64,000 nt of DNA, from positions 20,096-84,095 of the forward strand of contig JALEZZ010000062.1 of NCBI GenBank assembly GCA_022773585.1, read 5' to 3'. The stretch's first letter is position 1. Every line of letters begins with the position of its first letter. Shown piece by piece: positions 34,513-44,497 of the stretch. This DNA comes from Selenomonas sp. (lineage in GTDB: Bacteria > Bacillota > Negativicutes > Selenomonadales > Selenomonadaceae). Below the pieces are notes generated by a model. It did not search any database. It was not told the DNA's origin and saw nothing but the letters and a program-made list of their open reading frames with translations. The position numbers and the translations under genes were made by a program.

Positions 34513-36455
34513 CGTCTGCACTCCCGACCTGCGGCGAACTGCTGCTCGCCCTCTCGCTCGGCACGGCGCTGCTCGCGTGCCTCGCTGCCATCGGAGGAGA
34601 CCGCTGGCGCAGGATTTCGCGCCTCGCCGCCCTGCTCGCGGCACTCTCCGCCCTCGGCTCCGCTGCCGTGCTCTTCGCGCTCTTCCTCGGCAATCATTTC
34701 GAAGTCGCCTACGTCATGGGCTACTCGTCAAAGGGCCTGCCGCTGCTCTATAAAATCTCGGCCTTCTGGGCGGGCCAGCAGGGCTCGTTCCTGCTGTGGC
34801 TCGCGTTCCACGCGGCGGCCTCGCTCGTGCTCCTGCGGCAGAAAAACATCGGCAGCGCCACGCTCGGCGTCTTCCTTCTTTTGGAAGCCGTGCTCGCGAT
34901 GCTGACGCTCGCGAAGAGCCCGTTCGAGCTCGCGGCTGACGTCCCCGTCGATGGCGCGGGCATGAATCCTTTGCTCATGGATCCGTGGATGGCCATTCAT
35001 CCGCCGATCCTGTTCCTCGGCTACGCGCTGCTCGCCGTGCCGCTCGCCTGCTCGGCAGGGGCGCTGCTGACGCGCACACCGGCGACCGCCTGGCTCGGCA
35101 CGGCCCGAAGCTTTACGCTCGTCGCCTGGAGCTTTCTCGGCGCCGGCATCTTCATCGGCGGCTACTGGGCGTACAAAGTCCTCGGCTGGGGCGGTTTCTG
35201 GGGCTGGGACCCCGTCGAAAATTCCTCGCTCGTGCCGTGGCTGCTCGCCTGCGCACTCCTGCACCTGCTCGCGATGGCCCGCACGCGTCCCGGCGTCCTG
35301 CCCGTCGCGCACCTCGCTTCGCTCTTCACGTATGCGTTCGTGCTCTACGGCACGTTCCTGACGCGAAGCGGCATCCTCGGCGACTTCTCCGTCCATTCGT
35401 TCGCGGGCACGAGCATCGGCCTCACGCTCGCCGTCGTCAACGGCCTCGTCGTGCTCGCGGGCCTCGCGCTGCTCTTCGTCCGCGCGGGCGACCTGCCGCA
35501 GACGCCGATGTACGACAGCCATGCAAGCCGCCCGTTCTTCGTGCTCTTGGGCATGCTGCTGCTCGTCTTTATCGCGGCCATCGTCTTCGTCGGCATGTCC
35601 ATGCCGCTCCTCACGCAACTCATGGGGAAACCGGCCGCCGTCGATACGAGCTTCTATACAAAGACGACTGCGCCGCTCGCCGCCGTCCTCGCCGCGTTGA
35701 TGATCTACGCCTTTTGGAAGCGCTGGCTCCAGCATCGCGGCGCCCTGCTCGCCCACATCGGCACGCTGCTCGCCCTGCTCGCCATCGTCACGAGCGCGAG
35801 CGGCACGAGCGAAACCGCGACGCTCACGCCAGGCGAGACGCAGACGCTCGCGGGTCACGAAGTCACGTTCGAAGGCCAGCAGTTCGAGATGGACGGCTCG
35901 TCAAAATCCTACGTTTACACCGTTGACGGCAGCCGCGCCGCCGCCCAGACGAAGCTCAAGCCCAGTGGCGAAGATGCGGCGCGCGAACCCGCCATCCTGC
36001 GCGGCCTCGCAGGCGACCTCTACCTCGCGCCGACGCCGCCGGAAGACGACCGCGAAGAACTCCTGCTGAAGCGCGGCAGGATGCAGATGGACGACCTCTT
36101 CGCCTACCGCTATGAAGACGTCACGATGGAGCCAGAAGGCGACCACCTGCGCGTGACGGCCGACGTCGCCATCACAGACGGCGAGACCGTCGAACATGCC
36201 GCTCCCGTCATCCTCGCGACCGACACCGGCGGCAAGAGCGAGCCGATCTCCATCATGGACGGCAAAAAGCGCCTCCGCCTGACCGGCGTCTCCGGCGACC
36301 AAGGCGCCATCCGCCTCGAAATCCTCCCGTCCATCGAAGAACTCGCCTCCCAGCCCGTGCGTCTGCAGTTCAGCACGAAACCGTTTATCTGGGTGCTGTT
36401 CCTCGGTGCCGCCTTCGTAACCATCGGCGGCTTTCTTTCTGCACGCGAAGACTAA
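34509..36455 (+). CDS. ccmF: Cytochrome c haem lyase subunit CcmF
   Basis: 648 aa, about 13-15 helices. The Trp-rich domain GFWGWDPVENSSLVPW and conserved HPP/His region (DPWMAIHPPILFLG) identify CcmF; the C-terminal periplasmic domain (about 440-620) precedes a last helix. In the absence of CcmH/CcmI it would be the core ligation enzyme attaching haem to CxxCH motifs. Last gene of the ccm operon; NrfHA follow under their own promoter. Confidence 0.94.
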   Translation: MTSALPTCGELLLALSLGTALLACLAAIGGDRWRRISRLAALLAALSALGSAAVLFALFLGNHFEVAYVMGYSSKGLPLLYKISAFWAGQQGSFLLWLAFHAAASLVLLRQKNIGSATLGVFLLLEAVLAMLTLAKSPFELAADVPVDGAGMNPLLMDPWMAIHPPILFLGYALLAVPLACSAGALLTRTPATAWLGTARSFTLVAWSFLGAGIFIGGYWAYKVLGWGGFWGWDPVENSSLVPWLLACALLHLLAMARTRPGVLPVAHLASLFTYAFVLYGTFLTRSGILGDFSVHSFAGTSIGLTLAVVNGLVVLAGLALLFVRAGDLPQTPMYDSHASRPFFVLLGMLLLVFIAAIVFVGMSMPLLTQLMGKPAAVDTSFYTKTTAPLAAVLAALMIYAFWKRWLQHRGALLAHIGTLLALLAIVTSASGTSETATLTPGETQTLAGHEVTFEGQQFEMDGSSKSYVYTVDGSRAAAQTKLKPSGEDAAREPAILRGLAGDLYLAPTPPEDDREELLLKRGRMQMDDLFAYRYEDVTMEPEGDHLRVTADVAITDGETVEHAAPVILATDTGGKSEPISIMDGKKRLRLTGVSGDQGAIRLEILPSIEELASQPVRLQFSTKPFIWVLFLGAAFVTIGGFLSARED

Positions 36456-36471
36456 ATTTCCTTCGGACACC

Positions 36472-36577
36472 AAAAAGACTGCCCATGCGAATCCCGTTCG
36501 TGGGACGGCCGCACGACGCGGCTCGTCGCACATCGTACCATGCCGTCAGCATGCCGGGATTCACAGGGCAGTCTTTT
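36472..36577 (+). terminator. Extended palindrome ending the ccm operon
   Basis: Outer arms AAAAAGACTGCCC / GGGCAGTCTTTT and GCGAATCCCG / CGGGATTC enclose about 55 nt with further short pairings. A strong outer stem followed by TTTTC suits termination, but the branched interior is larger than needed. The remaining intergenic sequence to 36775 holds the nrf promoter and nothing else seen. Confidence 0.6.
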
Positions 36578-36643
36578 CGTGTCTCGCGCACGCCCTCCCT
36601 CCGCGTGCACCTCTCCTATCTTATGAAAATTTTCTGAAATCAA

Positions 36644-36685
36644 GTTGCCGCTGCAACAACAGACCGTTCCGAACCCTGCTATAAT
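36644..36685 (+). promoter_or_regulatory. nrfHA promoter with dyad operator
   Basis: Dyad GTTGC-CGCT-GCAAC (36644-36657), 22 nt, then -10 TATAAT (36680-36685), preceded by CCTGC as in the ccm promoter. Same geometry as the crp-ccm promoter, implying a common Crp/Fnr-type activator. Confidence 0.75.
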
Positions 36686-36775
36686 CAAGATAAATCATGG
36701 CATAACCCATGATGAAACGCGAAAAAGAGGAAGGAAGCTATCTACCTCGCAGTAACGAGAGGGGAGGGAAGCGGA

Positions 36776-37264
36776 GTGGAACTTCGAAACCTCATCCAGA
36801 AGCACACGCTCTTGTGCCTCGCGGGCGGATTTGCCATCGGCATCTGCACGTTCGGAGCCCTCAGCGCCATGATGAGCGTCTCGGGCTCGCCGGAGTTCTG
36901 CGGCTCGTGCCACGCTATGAAGCACGAAGCCTGGACCTTCGCCGACTCGGCGCACAGCCAGCTCGAGTGCACGGACTGCCACCTGCCGCATCAGAACACC
37001 GCCATCTACCTCGTGGAAAAGGGACGGACCGGCATGATTGACACGTATCATGAAGTCGTCCGCGACTATCCGGCGCACATCAAGATTTCCAAGGACGGCT
37101 GGGATACCGTCAATGCGAACTGCGTGCGCTGCCATGAACCCACGATGCAGAACGTCCATGCGGACATCGGCAAAGACTTTGACTCCGGCGGCGACTGCCT
37201 GAAGTGCCACAGCCGCATCGCCCACGGAACGAACCACCTCGAAGGAGGGATCAAAGTTGAGTAA
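36776..37264 (+). CDS. nrfH: Tetrahaem quinol dehydrogenase NrfH
   Basis: 162 aa. One N-terminal helix (about 11-33) and four CxxCH haem sites (CGSCH 42-46, CTDCH 65-69, then CVRCH and CLKCH), the NapC/NrfH family. It passes electrons from menaquinol to NrfA on the outer face of the inner membrane. GTG start at 36776 with GAGGGGAGGG upstream. Overlaps nrfA by 8 bp. Confidence 0.95.
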   Translation: MELRNLIQKHTLLCLAGGFAIGICTFGALSAMMSVSGSPEFCGSCHAMKHEAWTFADSAHSQLECTDCHLPHQNTAIYLVEKGRTGMIDTYHEVVRDYPAHIKISKDGWDTVNANCVRCHEPTMQNVHADIGKDFDSGGDCLKCHSRIAHGTNHLEGGIKVE

Positions 37265-38543
37265 GCTCCAGAAAATCATCGCAGGGCTCGCAGCTGTCTG
37301 CCTCGTCTTCTTCGGGTTCGTCGCCGTGCGCATCGGCGCCGCGCCGAATGACGACAGCGTCAAGCTCGCCAAGATCCCGGCGGACAAGCAGCTCGGAAAA
37401 GAAGCCTACAAGGACGCGTATCCCTTGGAATACCAGTCCTACATGAAGAACAACGAGACCAACCCGTCCCCGACCGGCTACGGCGGCAGCATGGGCGGCA
37501 ATTCCTATTTCGACATCGAGCCTGAAATCCTTGAGAACTTCAAGGGCTACAAATTCTCGCTGCAGTACGACGTCGCGCGCGGCCACACCTACGCCGGCGA
37601 GGACTTCAAGAGCACGAAGCGCCTGCCAGGCCAGAAAGGCAGCTGCATCACCTGCAAAGGCTCGTACATGTACGACGTCTACTTCAAGCAGAGCGGCTGG
37701 GCCTACGCCTCGAAGCCGATTGACGAAGTCATGGCGCCCATCGAGGACGACCAGTGGTTCGGCTGCTCGACGTGCCATGATCCCGAGACCATGGAGCTCC
37801 GCGTCTACCAGCAGGGCTTCGTCGCCGCCATGGCCCGCCGCGGCATCGACGTGAATAACGCCTCGCACAACGACAAGCGCGCCTATGTCTGTGCACAGTG
37901 CCACAACGAGTATTACTTCAAAGCCGAAGACGGCCGCGTCGACCATCCGTGGGACAACGGCCTCGAGCCGGAAGACGAGTTCCAGTTCTACCAGAGCGGC
38001 CAGGCTGGCGAGTTCAAGGGCGACTGGAAACATCCGGATTCCCAGACCATGATGCTCAAAGCGCAGCATCCGGACTTCGAAATCTGGGCGACAAGCGTCC
38101 ATGCCGAGAACGGCGTCACCTGCGTCGACTGCCATATGCCGTACATGCGCAAAGATGGCAAGAAGTACACGTCGCACTGGATGACGAGTCCGCTCAAGAC
38201 CACGCAGGAATCCTGCCAGAAGTGCCATGACGAAAGCGTTGAGACGCTTGTAAGCCGCGTCAAGAAGATCCATGACAACAACTTCCGTCTGCAGCGCATC
38301 GCTGGCCAGACCGTCGCGAAAGCGAACCTCGCCGTCAAAGCGGCCATCGACGCCGGCGCGACCGAAGAACAGCTCGCAGCCACGAAGCTGAAGCTCCGCG
38401 AAGCGCAGTTCTATTGGGATTGGATCGCCGCCGAGAACGGCAACGGCTTCCACAATCCTGACAAGTGCATGCGCGTCTCGGGCGAAGCCATCGACCTCGC
38501 GCATCAGGTCATCGAAGAAGCAAACAGCTTAGCACATATCTGA
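37257..38543 (+). CDS. nrfA: Pentahaem nitrite reductase NrfA (ammonia-forming)
   Basis: 428 aa. N-terminal signal anchor, active-site haem CITCK (130-134) with the lysine ligand, and four CxxCH sites (CSTCH, CAQCH, CVDCH, CQKCH). Reduces nitrite to ammonium with six electrons from NrfH: respiratory nitrite ammonification or nitrite detoxification. The TTG start at 37257 has GAAGGAGGGA 6 nt upstream. No dedicated NrfEFG lyase for the CxxCK haem is present, so the upstream CcmF presumably handles it. Confidence 0.96.
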   Translation: MSKLQKIIAGLAAVCLVFFGFVAVRIGAAPNDDSVKLAKIPADKQLGKEAYKDAYPLEYQSYMKNNETNPSPTGYGGSMGGNSYFDIEPEILENFKGYKFSLQYDVARGHTYAGEDFKSTKRLPGQKGSCITCKGSYMYDVYFKQSGWAYASKPIDEVMAPIEDDQWFGCSTCHDPETMELRVYQQGFVAAMARRGIDVNNASHNDKRAYVCAQCHNEYYFKAEDGRVDHPWDNGLEPEDEFQFYQSGQAGEFKGDWKHPDSQTMMLKAQHPDFEIWATSVHAENGVTCVDCHMPYMRKDGKKYTSHWMTSPLKTTQESCQKCHDESVETLVSRVKKIHDNNFRLQRIAGQTVAKANLAVKAAIDAGATEEQLAATKLKLREAQFYWDWIAAENGNGFHNPDKCMRVSGEAIDLAHQVIEEANSLAHI

Positions 38544-38547
38544 ATAT

Positions 38548-38585
38548 AAAAAAGCCCTGCCCCACAACGGAGCAGGGCTTTTTCT
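38548..38585 (+). terminator. Terminator after nrfA
   Basis: AAAAAAGCCCTGC / GCAGGGCTTTTTC hairpin with T-run 5 bp after the stop. Confidence 0.9.
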
Positions 38586-38593
38586 ATGCCATC

Positions 38594-39247
38594 TTATCCA
38601 ATCTTTGCGGTATGGATGACGTTGTAGCCTTTGGCTTCGATAGCCTTCGTGAGGTCGGCGATTTCCGCGTCGTCTGTGACGTCGGTGCGGACGATAATCT
38701 CGTAGCGGCCGGTCGGCTGGCGGCAGGTGACAAGGCTGTCCATCGAATAGCCTTTCTCAGCAAAGACGCCGGCGATGTCGGCGACGACGCCGATGCGGTC
38801 TTCGACGTCGATGGTCAGGCGCGTGCGGCCCTGGTCAAGCGCCATGACGTCGACGAACGTCTTGAAGATGTCCGTCTCGGTGATGACGCCGACGACGGCG
38901 CCGACGTTCGAGACGACGGGCAGGCCGCCGATTTTTTCCTTATACATGATGAGCGCGGCTTCTTCGATGGTCGCGTCCTCACCAACGGAGATGACATTCT
39001 TCTGCATGATGTCGCGGCATTTGAGCTTCGAGAGCAGCGTCGTGACTTCATAGCGCGAAAGCGTCGTCGCGGGCGACGGCGAGACGCGCATGATGTCCTT
39101 GTCGGCGAGGAAGCCGACGAGCTTGCCGTCTTCGACGACCGGCAGACGGCGGAAGCGGCCTTTCTTCATCAGGCGCGCTGCCGTGTCGATGCCGGTGTCC
39201 GGCGTGACGACGGTCGGGTTCTTTGTCATGCGATTGGCTACGAACAT
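38594..39247 (-). CDS. CBS-domain pair plus ACT domain protein (AcuB-like)
   Basis: 217 aa. Two CBS motifs (VANRMTKNPTVVTPDTGIDTAARLM and CRDIMQKNVISVGEDATIEEAALIM), then a C-terminal ACT fold (LTIDVEDRIGVVADIAGVFAEKG). Such proteins bind adenosine nucleotides and amino acids and act as regulators; no enzyme domain is attached. It lies alone between the nrf terminator and the liv operon, so its target is not indicated. Confidence 0.9.
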   Translation of the reverse strand: MFVANRMTKNPTVVTPDTGIDTAARLMKKGRFRRLPVVEDGKLVGFLADKDIMRVSPSPATTLSRYEVTTLLSKLKCRDIMQKNVISVGEDATIEEAALIMYKEKIGGLPVVSNVGAVVGVITETDIFKTFVDVMALDQGRTRLTIDVEDRIGVVADIAGVFAEKGYSMDSLVTCRQPTGRYEIIVRTDVTDDAEIADLTKAIEAKGYNVIHTAKIG

Positions 39248-39350
39248 AATGGATCAAGACCTTTCGTTCAAAAAGTTTCTGTCTTGTAGATTCGATATGG
39301 AGGGGGAATTTTCCTTTTTCGGAGTCGCGTAGTTTTGTTCTCGGTCGCAA

Positions 39351-39424
39351 GCCGGCGGGGGCTTCCACTGGAAAAAAGTACGCCCTGCGGGTGTAAAAAT
39401 TTTCCAGTGAAAGCCCCCGCCGGC
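39351..39424. repeat. Long palindrome related to family P
   Basis: GCCGGCGGGGGCTT...CACTGGAAAA pairs with TTTTCCAGTG...AAGCCCCCGCCGGC. It shares the GGGGGCTT/AAGCCCCC core with P copies but a different interior. Probably a terminator for livF or a diverged P element. Confidence 0.7.
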
Positions 39425-39488
39425 TCGAAGAAAAGACAACGTATCTCGCGAAGATACGACTGCAACTATTGCAGAGCGCATCAAACCA

Positions 39489-40205
<717 letters not shown>

Positions 40206-40210
40206 TTTGC

Positions 40211-40978
40211 TTACTCCCCTCCCAGATAGGCGCGGATGACTTCCGGATCCTGCTTGATTTCGTCCGGCGTGCCCTCGGCAATCGTGCTGCCGTACTCGAG
40301 CACGTAGATGCGCTCGCAGATGCCCATGACGAGCGCCATGTCGTGCTCGATCAGGAGGATCGTCAGGCCGAATTCCTTGCGGATCCACTCGATCATGTCC
40401 ATGAGTTCCTTCGTCTCCTGCGGGTTCATGCCGGCGGCCGGCTCGTCGAGGAGCAGCAGCTTCGGCTTCGTCGCGAGCGCGCGGGCGATTTCGAGGCGGC
40501 GCTGGGCGCCATACGGCAGGTTCTTCGCCTGCTCGTCCGCATGGCCTTCGAGGTGGAAAATCTTGAGAAGCTTGCGAGCATCTTCTTCAATGCGCTCTTC
40601 TTCACCGAAATAGCGGCCGAGGCGCAGCACGGATTCCAATAATCCATATTTGACATGGCTGTGGAACGCAATCTTGACGTTGTCGAGCACGGAGAGCTCC
40701 GCGAACAGTCGGATGTTCTGGAACGTGCGCGCGATGCCTTTCTGCGTGATCTGGTACGGCTTGAGGCCCAAGAGGCTCTCGCCTGCGAACGTGATCGTGC
40801 CGGTCGTCGGCTGGTAGACGCCCGTAAAGAGGTTGAACGCCGTCGTCTTGCCCGCGCCGTTCGGCCCGATGAGGCCGACGAGTTCGCCCGGATTGATATA
40901 CAAATTAAAATCTGAAACGGCTTTGAGGCCGCCAAAGACTTCTGAAACGTTTTCGCATTTCAATAATGGTTCAGGCAT
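40211..40978 (-). CDS. livG: Branched-chain amino-acid ABC transporter ATPase
   Basis: 255 aa. FGGLKAVSDFNLYI, Walker A GPNGAGKTTAFNL, the LivG-specific long insert (ENIRLFAELSVLDNVKIAFH-type, HVKYGLLESVLRLGRYF), signature LPYGAQRRLEIARALA and Walker B LLLLDEPAAGMNPQE. Strong AAAGGAGG upstream; overlaps livM by 8 bp. Confidence 0.95.
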   Translation of the reverse strand: MPEPLLKCENVSEVFGGLKAVSDFNLYINPGELVGLIGPNGAGKTTAFNLFTGVYQPTTGTITFAGESLLGLKPYQITQKGIARTFQNIRLFAELSVLDNVKIAFHSHVKYGLLESVLRLGRYFGEEERIEEDARKLLKIFHLEGHADEQAKNLPYGAQRRLEIARALATKPKLLLLDEPAAGMNPQETKELMDMIEWIRKEFGLTILLIEHDMALVMGICERIYVLEYGSTIAEGTPDEIKQDPEVIRAYLGGE

Positions 40979-41927
40979 CGTTACGGCCTCCTTTCTTCAG
41001 AATCTTGCGGAACGGGCCGAAATCCGTAATCTCCATGTAGCCGAAGAGGCCCTGCGGACGGTAGAACATCAGGAGAATCAGCGCGAGCGCGTAGATAATC
41101 ATGCGGAACTCCGGCCAGTTCGCGAGCGCGGCCGAAATGAACGTGACGACGAACGCGCCGGCAATCGAGCCCGTGATGGAGCCGAGGCCGCCCAAGACGA
41201 CCATGATGAGGTAATTGAACGACTGCATGAACGTGAACGAGTTCGGGCTGATGAGGTAGAAGCTGTGGGCAAACAGGCCGCCCGCGACACCGGCGAACGC
41301 CGCGCCAATCGTGAAGGCCATGACCTTGTACTTCGTCGTGTTGACGCCCATGGACTCAGCAGCGACCTCATTCTCGCGGATAGCGAGGCAGGCGCGGCCG
41401 CCGTCAGAATTCACGAAGTTCTTGATGAAGAACAGCGCAAACAGCATGATGAAGAAGACCCAGGCGAACGTCGTGTTGTGCGGGATGCCCTTAAAGCCTG
41501 CCGCGCCGCCGACGTAGTCAATGTTCATGATGCAGATGCGGATGATTTCGCTCATGCCGATTGTCGCGATGGCGAGATAGTCGCCGCGCAGACGCAGCGT
41601 CGGGATGCCGACGAGGAAGCCGAGGAAGCCCGCAACGACAGCACCAGCGAGCAGTGCGAGAGCGAACGGCCAATGAAAGAACGTCGTTAAAACGACGCTC
41701 GTATAGGCACCGGCCGCCATGAAACCCGCATGGCCGAGCGAGAACTGTCCCGTGTAGCCATTGATGAGGTTCAGGCTCACCGCCATGATGACGTTGATGC
41801 CGATGATGATGACATTGAGCTGCCAGAACGAGCTCATGATGCGCTCGGTGATCAGCACCTGCAGCACCGCGAAAATCACGATGCCGATGCCGAGCATGAC
41901 GAGGTCATTTCTACGCAAGAATTTCAT
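40971..41927 (-). CDS. livM: Branched-chain amino-acid ABC transporter permease
   Basis: 318 aa, about nine helices, with the permease loop NSDGGRACLAIRENEVAAESMGVNTTKYKV (EAA-type contact with the ATPases). Ends in a basic tail. Forms the channel with LivH. Confidence 0.95.
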   Translation of the reverse strand: MKFLRRNDLVMLGIGIVIFAVLQVLITERIMSSFWQLNVIIIGINVIMAVSLNLINGYTGQFSLGHAGFMAAGAYTSVVLTTFFHWPFALALLAGAVVAGFLGFLVGIPTLRLRGDYLAIATIGMSEIIRICIMNIDYVGGAAGFKGIPHNTTFAWVFFIMLFALFFIKNFVNSDGGRACLAIRENEVAAESMGVNTTKYKVMAFTIGAAFAGVAGGLFAHSFYLISPNSFTFMQSFNYLIMVVLGGLGSITGSIAGAFVVTFISAALANWPEFRMIIYALALILLMFYRPQGLFGYMEITDFGPFRKILKKGGRNDA

Positions 41928-41939
41928 GCTGCCACCCCC

Positions 41940-42827
41940 TTACACCTTTTCCTTGACGTCCTTGCCGAAGATACCGGCCGGGCGCACGAGGAGCACGAGA
42001 ATCAGGATGGCGAATGCTGCCGCATCGCGGAACGTCGAGGAAATGAAGCCCGAGACGAGCGCCTCGACGACGCCGAGAATCAGGCCGCCGACGACAGCGC
42101 CCGGCAGGATGCCGATGCCGCCGAGGACAGCCGCGACGAAGGCTTTCATGCCCGGCATGATGCCCATGAGCGGGTCGATGGAGTTGTAGTAGACGCCGAC
42201 GAGCACGCCAGCCACGGCCGCGAGTGCCGAGCCGATGCCGAACGTGTAGCTGATGATGCGGTCGGAGTCGATGCCCATGAGCTGTGCTGTCTCGACATCA
42301 AACGACGCCGCGCGCATGGCCTTGCCCGTCTTTGTCTTCTGCACGATATAGGTCAAAATGATCATGAGGACGGCCGTGATGCCGAGAATCAGCATCTGCT
42401 GGCCGTTGATGACGATACCGCCGATAGAGACCGCAACATCGCCGAACATCGCCGGGAACGTGCGCGGCGTCGGCGAGACAAAGTACATCGACGTGTACTC
42501 GAGGAAGAACGACACGCCGATGGCCGTGATCAGCACCGAAATGCGCGGTGCATGCCGGAGCGGCTTGTAGGCGAGTTTTTCAATCACCATGCCGAGGCAG
42601 CCCGTCACGACGAACGAAATCAGAAGCGCCGGCACAATCGAAAGATGCGCCTGCGTGATGGCGAAGAAACCGATGTATGCGCCCACCATGTAAATATCAC
42701 CGTGGGCGAAGTTGATGAGCTTGATGATGCCGTAGATCATCGTATAGCCAAGCGCAATCAGGGCGTAGATGCTCCCGAGCGATATGCCATTGATGAGCTG
42801 CTGCAAGACCTGCTGCAAGACTTCCAT
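41940..42827 (-). CDS. livH: Branched-chain amino-acid ABC transporter permease
   Basis: 295 aa, eight to nine helices; LINGISLGSIYALIALGYTMIYGIIKLINFAHGD is split over the N-terminal helices as in LivH, and AASFDVETAQLMGIDSDRIISY is the ATPase contact loop. Twelve bp separate it from livM. Confidence 0.95.
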   Translation of the reverse strand: MEVLQQVLQQLINGISLGSIYALIALGYTMIYGIIKLINFAHGDIYMVGAYIGFFAITQAHLSIVPALLISFVVTGCLGMVIEKLAYKPLRHAPRISVLITAIGVSFFLEYTSMYFVSPTPRTFPAMFGDVAVSIGGIVINGQQMLILGITAVLMIILTYIVQKTKTGKAMRAASFDVETAQLMGIDSDRIISYTFGIGSALAAVAGVLVGVYYNSIDPLMGIMPGMKAFVAAVLGGIGILPGAVVGGLILGVVEALVSGFISSTFRDAAAFAILILVLLVRPAGIFGKDVKEKV

Positions 42828-42849
42828 ATTAGAACCTCATTTCATCAAA

Positions 42850-42889
42850 AGAAGGGAAAGCAGCAAAGGATGCCTCGCTGCCTTCCCCT
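42850..42889 (-). terminator. Hairpin between livK and livH
   Basis: GGGAAGGCAGC / GCTGCTTTCCC on the minus strand. Likely attenuates readthrough so that the binding protein is made in excess over the membrane genes. Confidence 0.6.
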
Positions 42890-42909
42890 CACAAAATGCT
42901 TCTAAAAAC

Positions 42910-44079
42910 TTATTCCGGCATGATCTTCGCGACCATGACGCGGTCGCCGCCCTTGTTCTCAAGGATGACGGCTGGCTTGATCGGGTTGTGAGCCTTGTCG
43001 ATCGTAATCGTGCCCGTGCCGACCTTCAGGTCTTTCGTCTCTTCGAGAGCCTGGCGAATCTTCTCCGGATCGTCGCTGCCTGCACGCTTGATTGCGTCGA
43101 TCAGCATCTTGCCGGCATCATAGCCGAGCGCGGCAAAGACGTTCGGTGCATGGCCGTACTCCTTGTTGAACGCATCGATGAAGTCCTTGACGGAATCGTC
43201 CTTGTCAGAGAAATGCGTGCTGAAGTACGTGTTGTTCAGCGCATCGGCGCCAGCGATGTCCGCGACTTTCGGATCATCCCAGCCATCCGTGCCGAGAATC
43301 GGGCACGTGATGCCGAGCTCGCGGGCCTGCTTGACGATTTTGCCGACCTCTTCATAGTAGGCCGGAACGAAGATGACATCCGCGTTCGCCGCTTTGAGCG
43401 TCGTCAGCGTTGCCTTGAAATCCGTGTCCTTTGCAACGAAAGCCTGCTGGTCAAGCACCTTGCCGCCTGCGGCCTCGAACTTCTCCTTGAAGACCTTGCC
43501 GAGGCTCTTCGAGTAGTCCGTGCTGTTGTCGACGTAGATGACCGCCGTCTTCGCCTTCAGGTTCTCCGAAGCGAACTTCGCCATGACCGTGCCCTGCTGC
43601 GGGTCGATGAAGCAGCTGCGGAAGATGAACGGCTTGACCGTGCCATTTTCCACCGTGACATCCGGGCTCGTCGCATCCGGCGCGATGACCGGAACCTTGC
43701 TATCGGTCGCGACCTGCGACTCGGCGATGACATTCGCCGTGACAGCCGGGCCGATGATGACCTTGGCACCGTCATCCGAGATCAGCTTTGTCGCCGCATT
43801 GACGGCTTCGGATGCCTCGGACTTGTTGTCGGCCGAGACGAGATTGATCTTCTTGCCATTGATGCCGCCCGCGTCGTTGCACTCCTTGACGGCGAGCTTC
43901 AGGCCGTCCATCGAGGCGCTGCCGTAGTTCGCGACATTGCCCGTCAGCTCGAAATTCGCGCCGACCGTGATCTCGTCGCTCTTTCCTGCACCGCCGCCGC
44001 AGCCGGCGAAGACGCTGCCCATCAGGGCGACGCCGACGGCCGCTGCCATGAGCTTCAGGCTTTTGCTGCCAAACTTCAT
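42910..44079 (-). CDS. livK: Branched-chain amino-acid ABC transporter substrate-binding lipoprotein
   Basis: 389 aa. Lipobox VFAGCG near residue 26, then a type I periplasmic-binding fold (ITVGANFELTGNVANYGSASMDGLKLAVKE, IIGPAVTANVIAESQVAT, VPAYYEEVGKIVKQARELG). Captures Leu/Ile/Val or related amino acids for the LivHMGF complex. First gene of the operon. Confidence 0.95.
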   Translation of the reverse strand: MKFGSKSLKLMAAAVGVALMGSVFAGCGGGAGKSDEITVGANFELTGNVANYGSASMDGLKLAVKECNDAGGINGKKINLVSADNKSEASEAVNAATKLISDDGAKVIIGPAVTANVIAESQVATDSKVPVIAPDATSPDVTVENGTVKPFIFRSCFIDPQQGTVMAKFASENLKAKTAVIYVDNSTDYSKSLGKVFKEKFEAAGGKVLDQQAFVAKDTDFKATLTTLKAANADVIFVPAYYEEVGKIVKQARELGITCPILGTDGWDDPKVADIAGADALNNTYFSTHFSDKDDSVKDFIDAFNKEYGHAPNVFAALGYDAGKMLIDAIKRAGSDDPEKIRQALEETKDLKVGTGTITIDKAHNPIKPAVILENKGGDRVMVAKIMPE

Positions 44080-44497
44080 GAATACCCTTCCTTTCTCTGC
44101 CTCCCTGCAAAGCTCCGAAAAGCATGGGAGAGTCCCGGCGGCCAGCTTGTGCGAATCCCTGCCGCCGATTGCCTTGATGCACCCTATTATAGATTACGAG
44201 TTTACACGCGTCAAGTGTTTTCCCCATGAATACACAGATTTTCAGCATTTTTGTTCCCTTCGCAAGGACACATTTCCGCATTGTCGGGATTTGTGATAAA
44301 AATTCACTACAATCTGAGGGTTTCTGTTCTTGTTTCACGCAAATTCTTTCTGATTTTCTTCTGGAGAATGTAAGCTTTGTCTTTCCTAGAAAAACCTTGA
44401 AAAGAAAGCAGGAAAATCGGCATGCGTGTCGAATCAAAAGAATAGCGTATCTATAGGATGCGCTCAAGCACGGAGGCACGAAAGGAAGCGATGCGCG

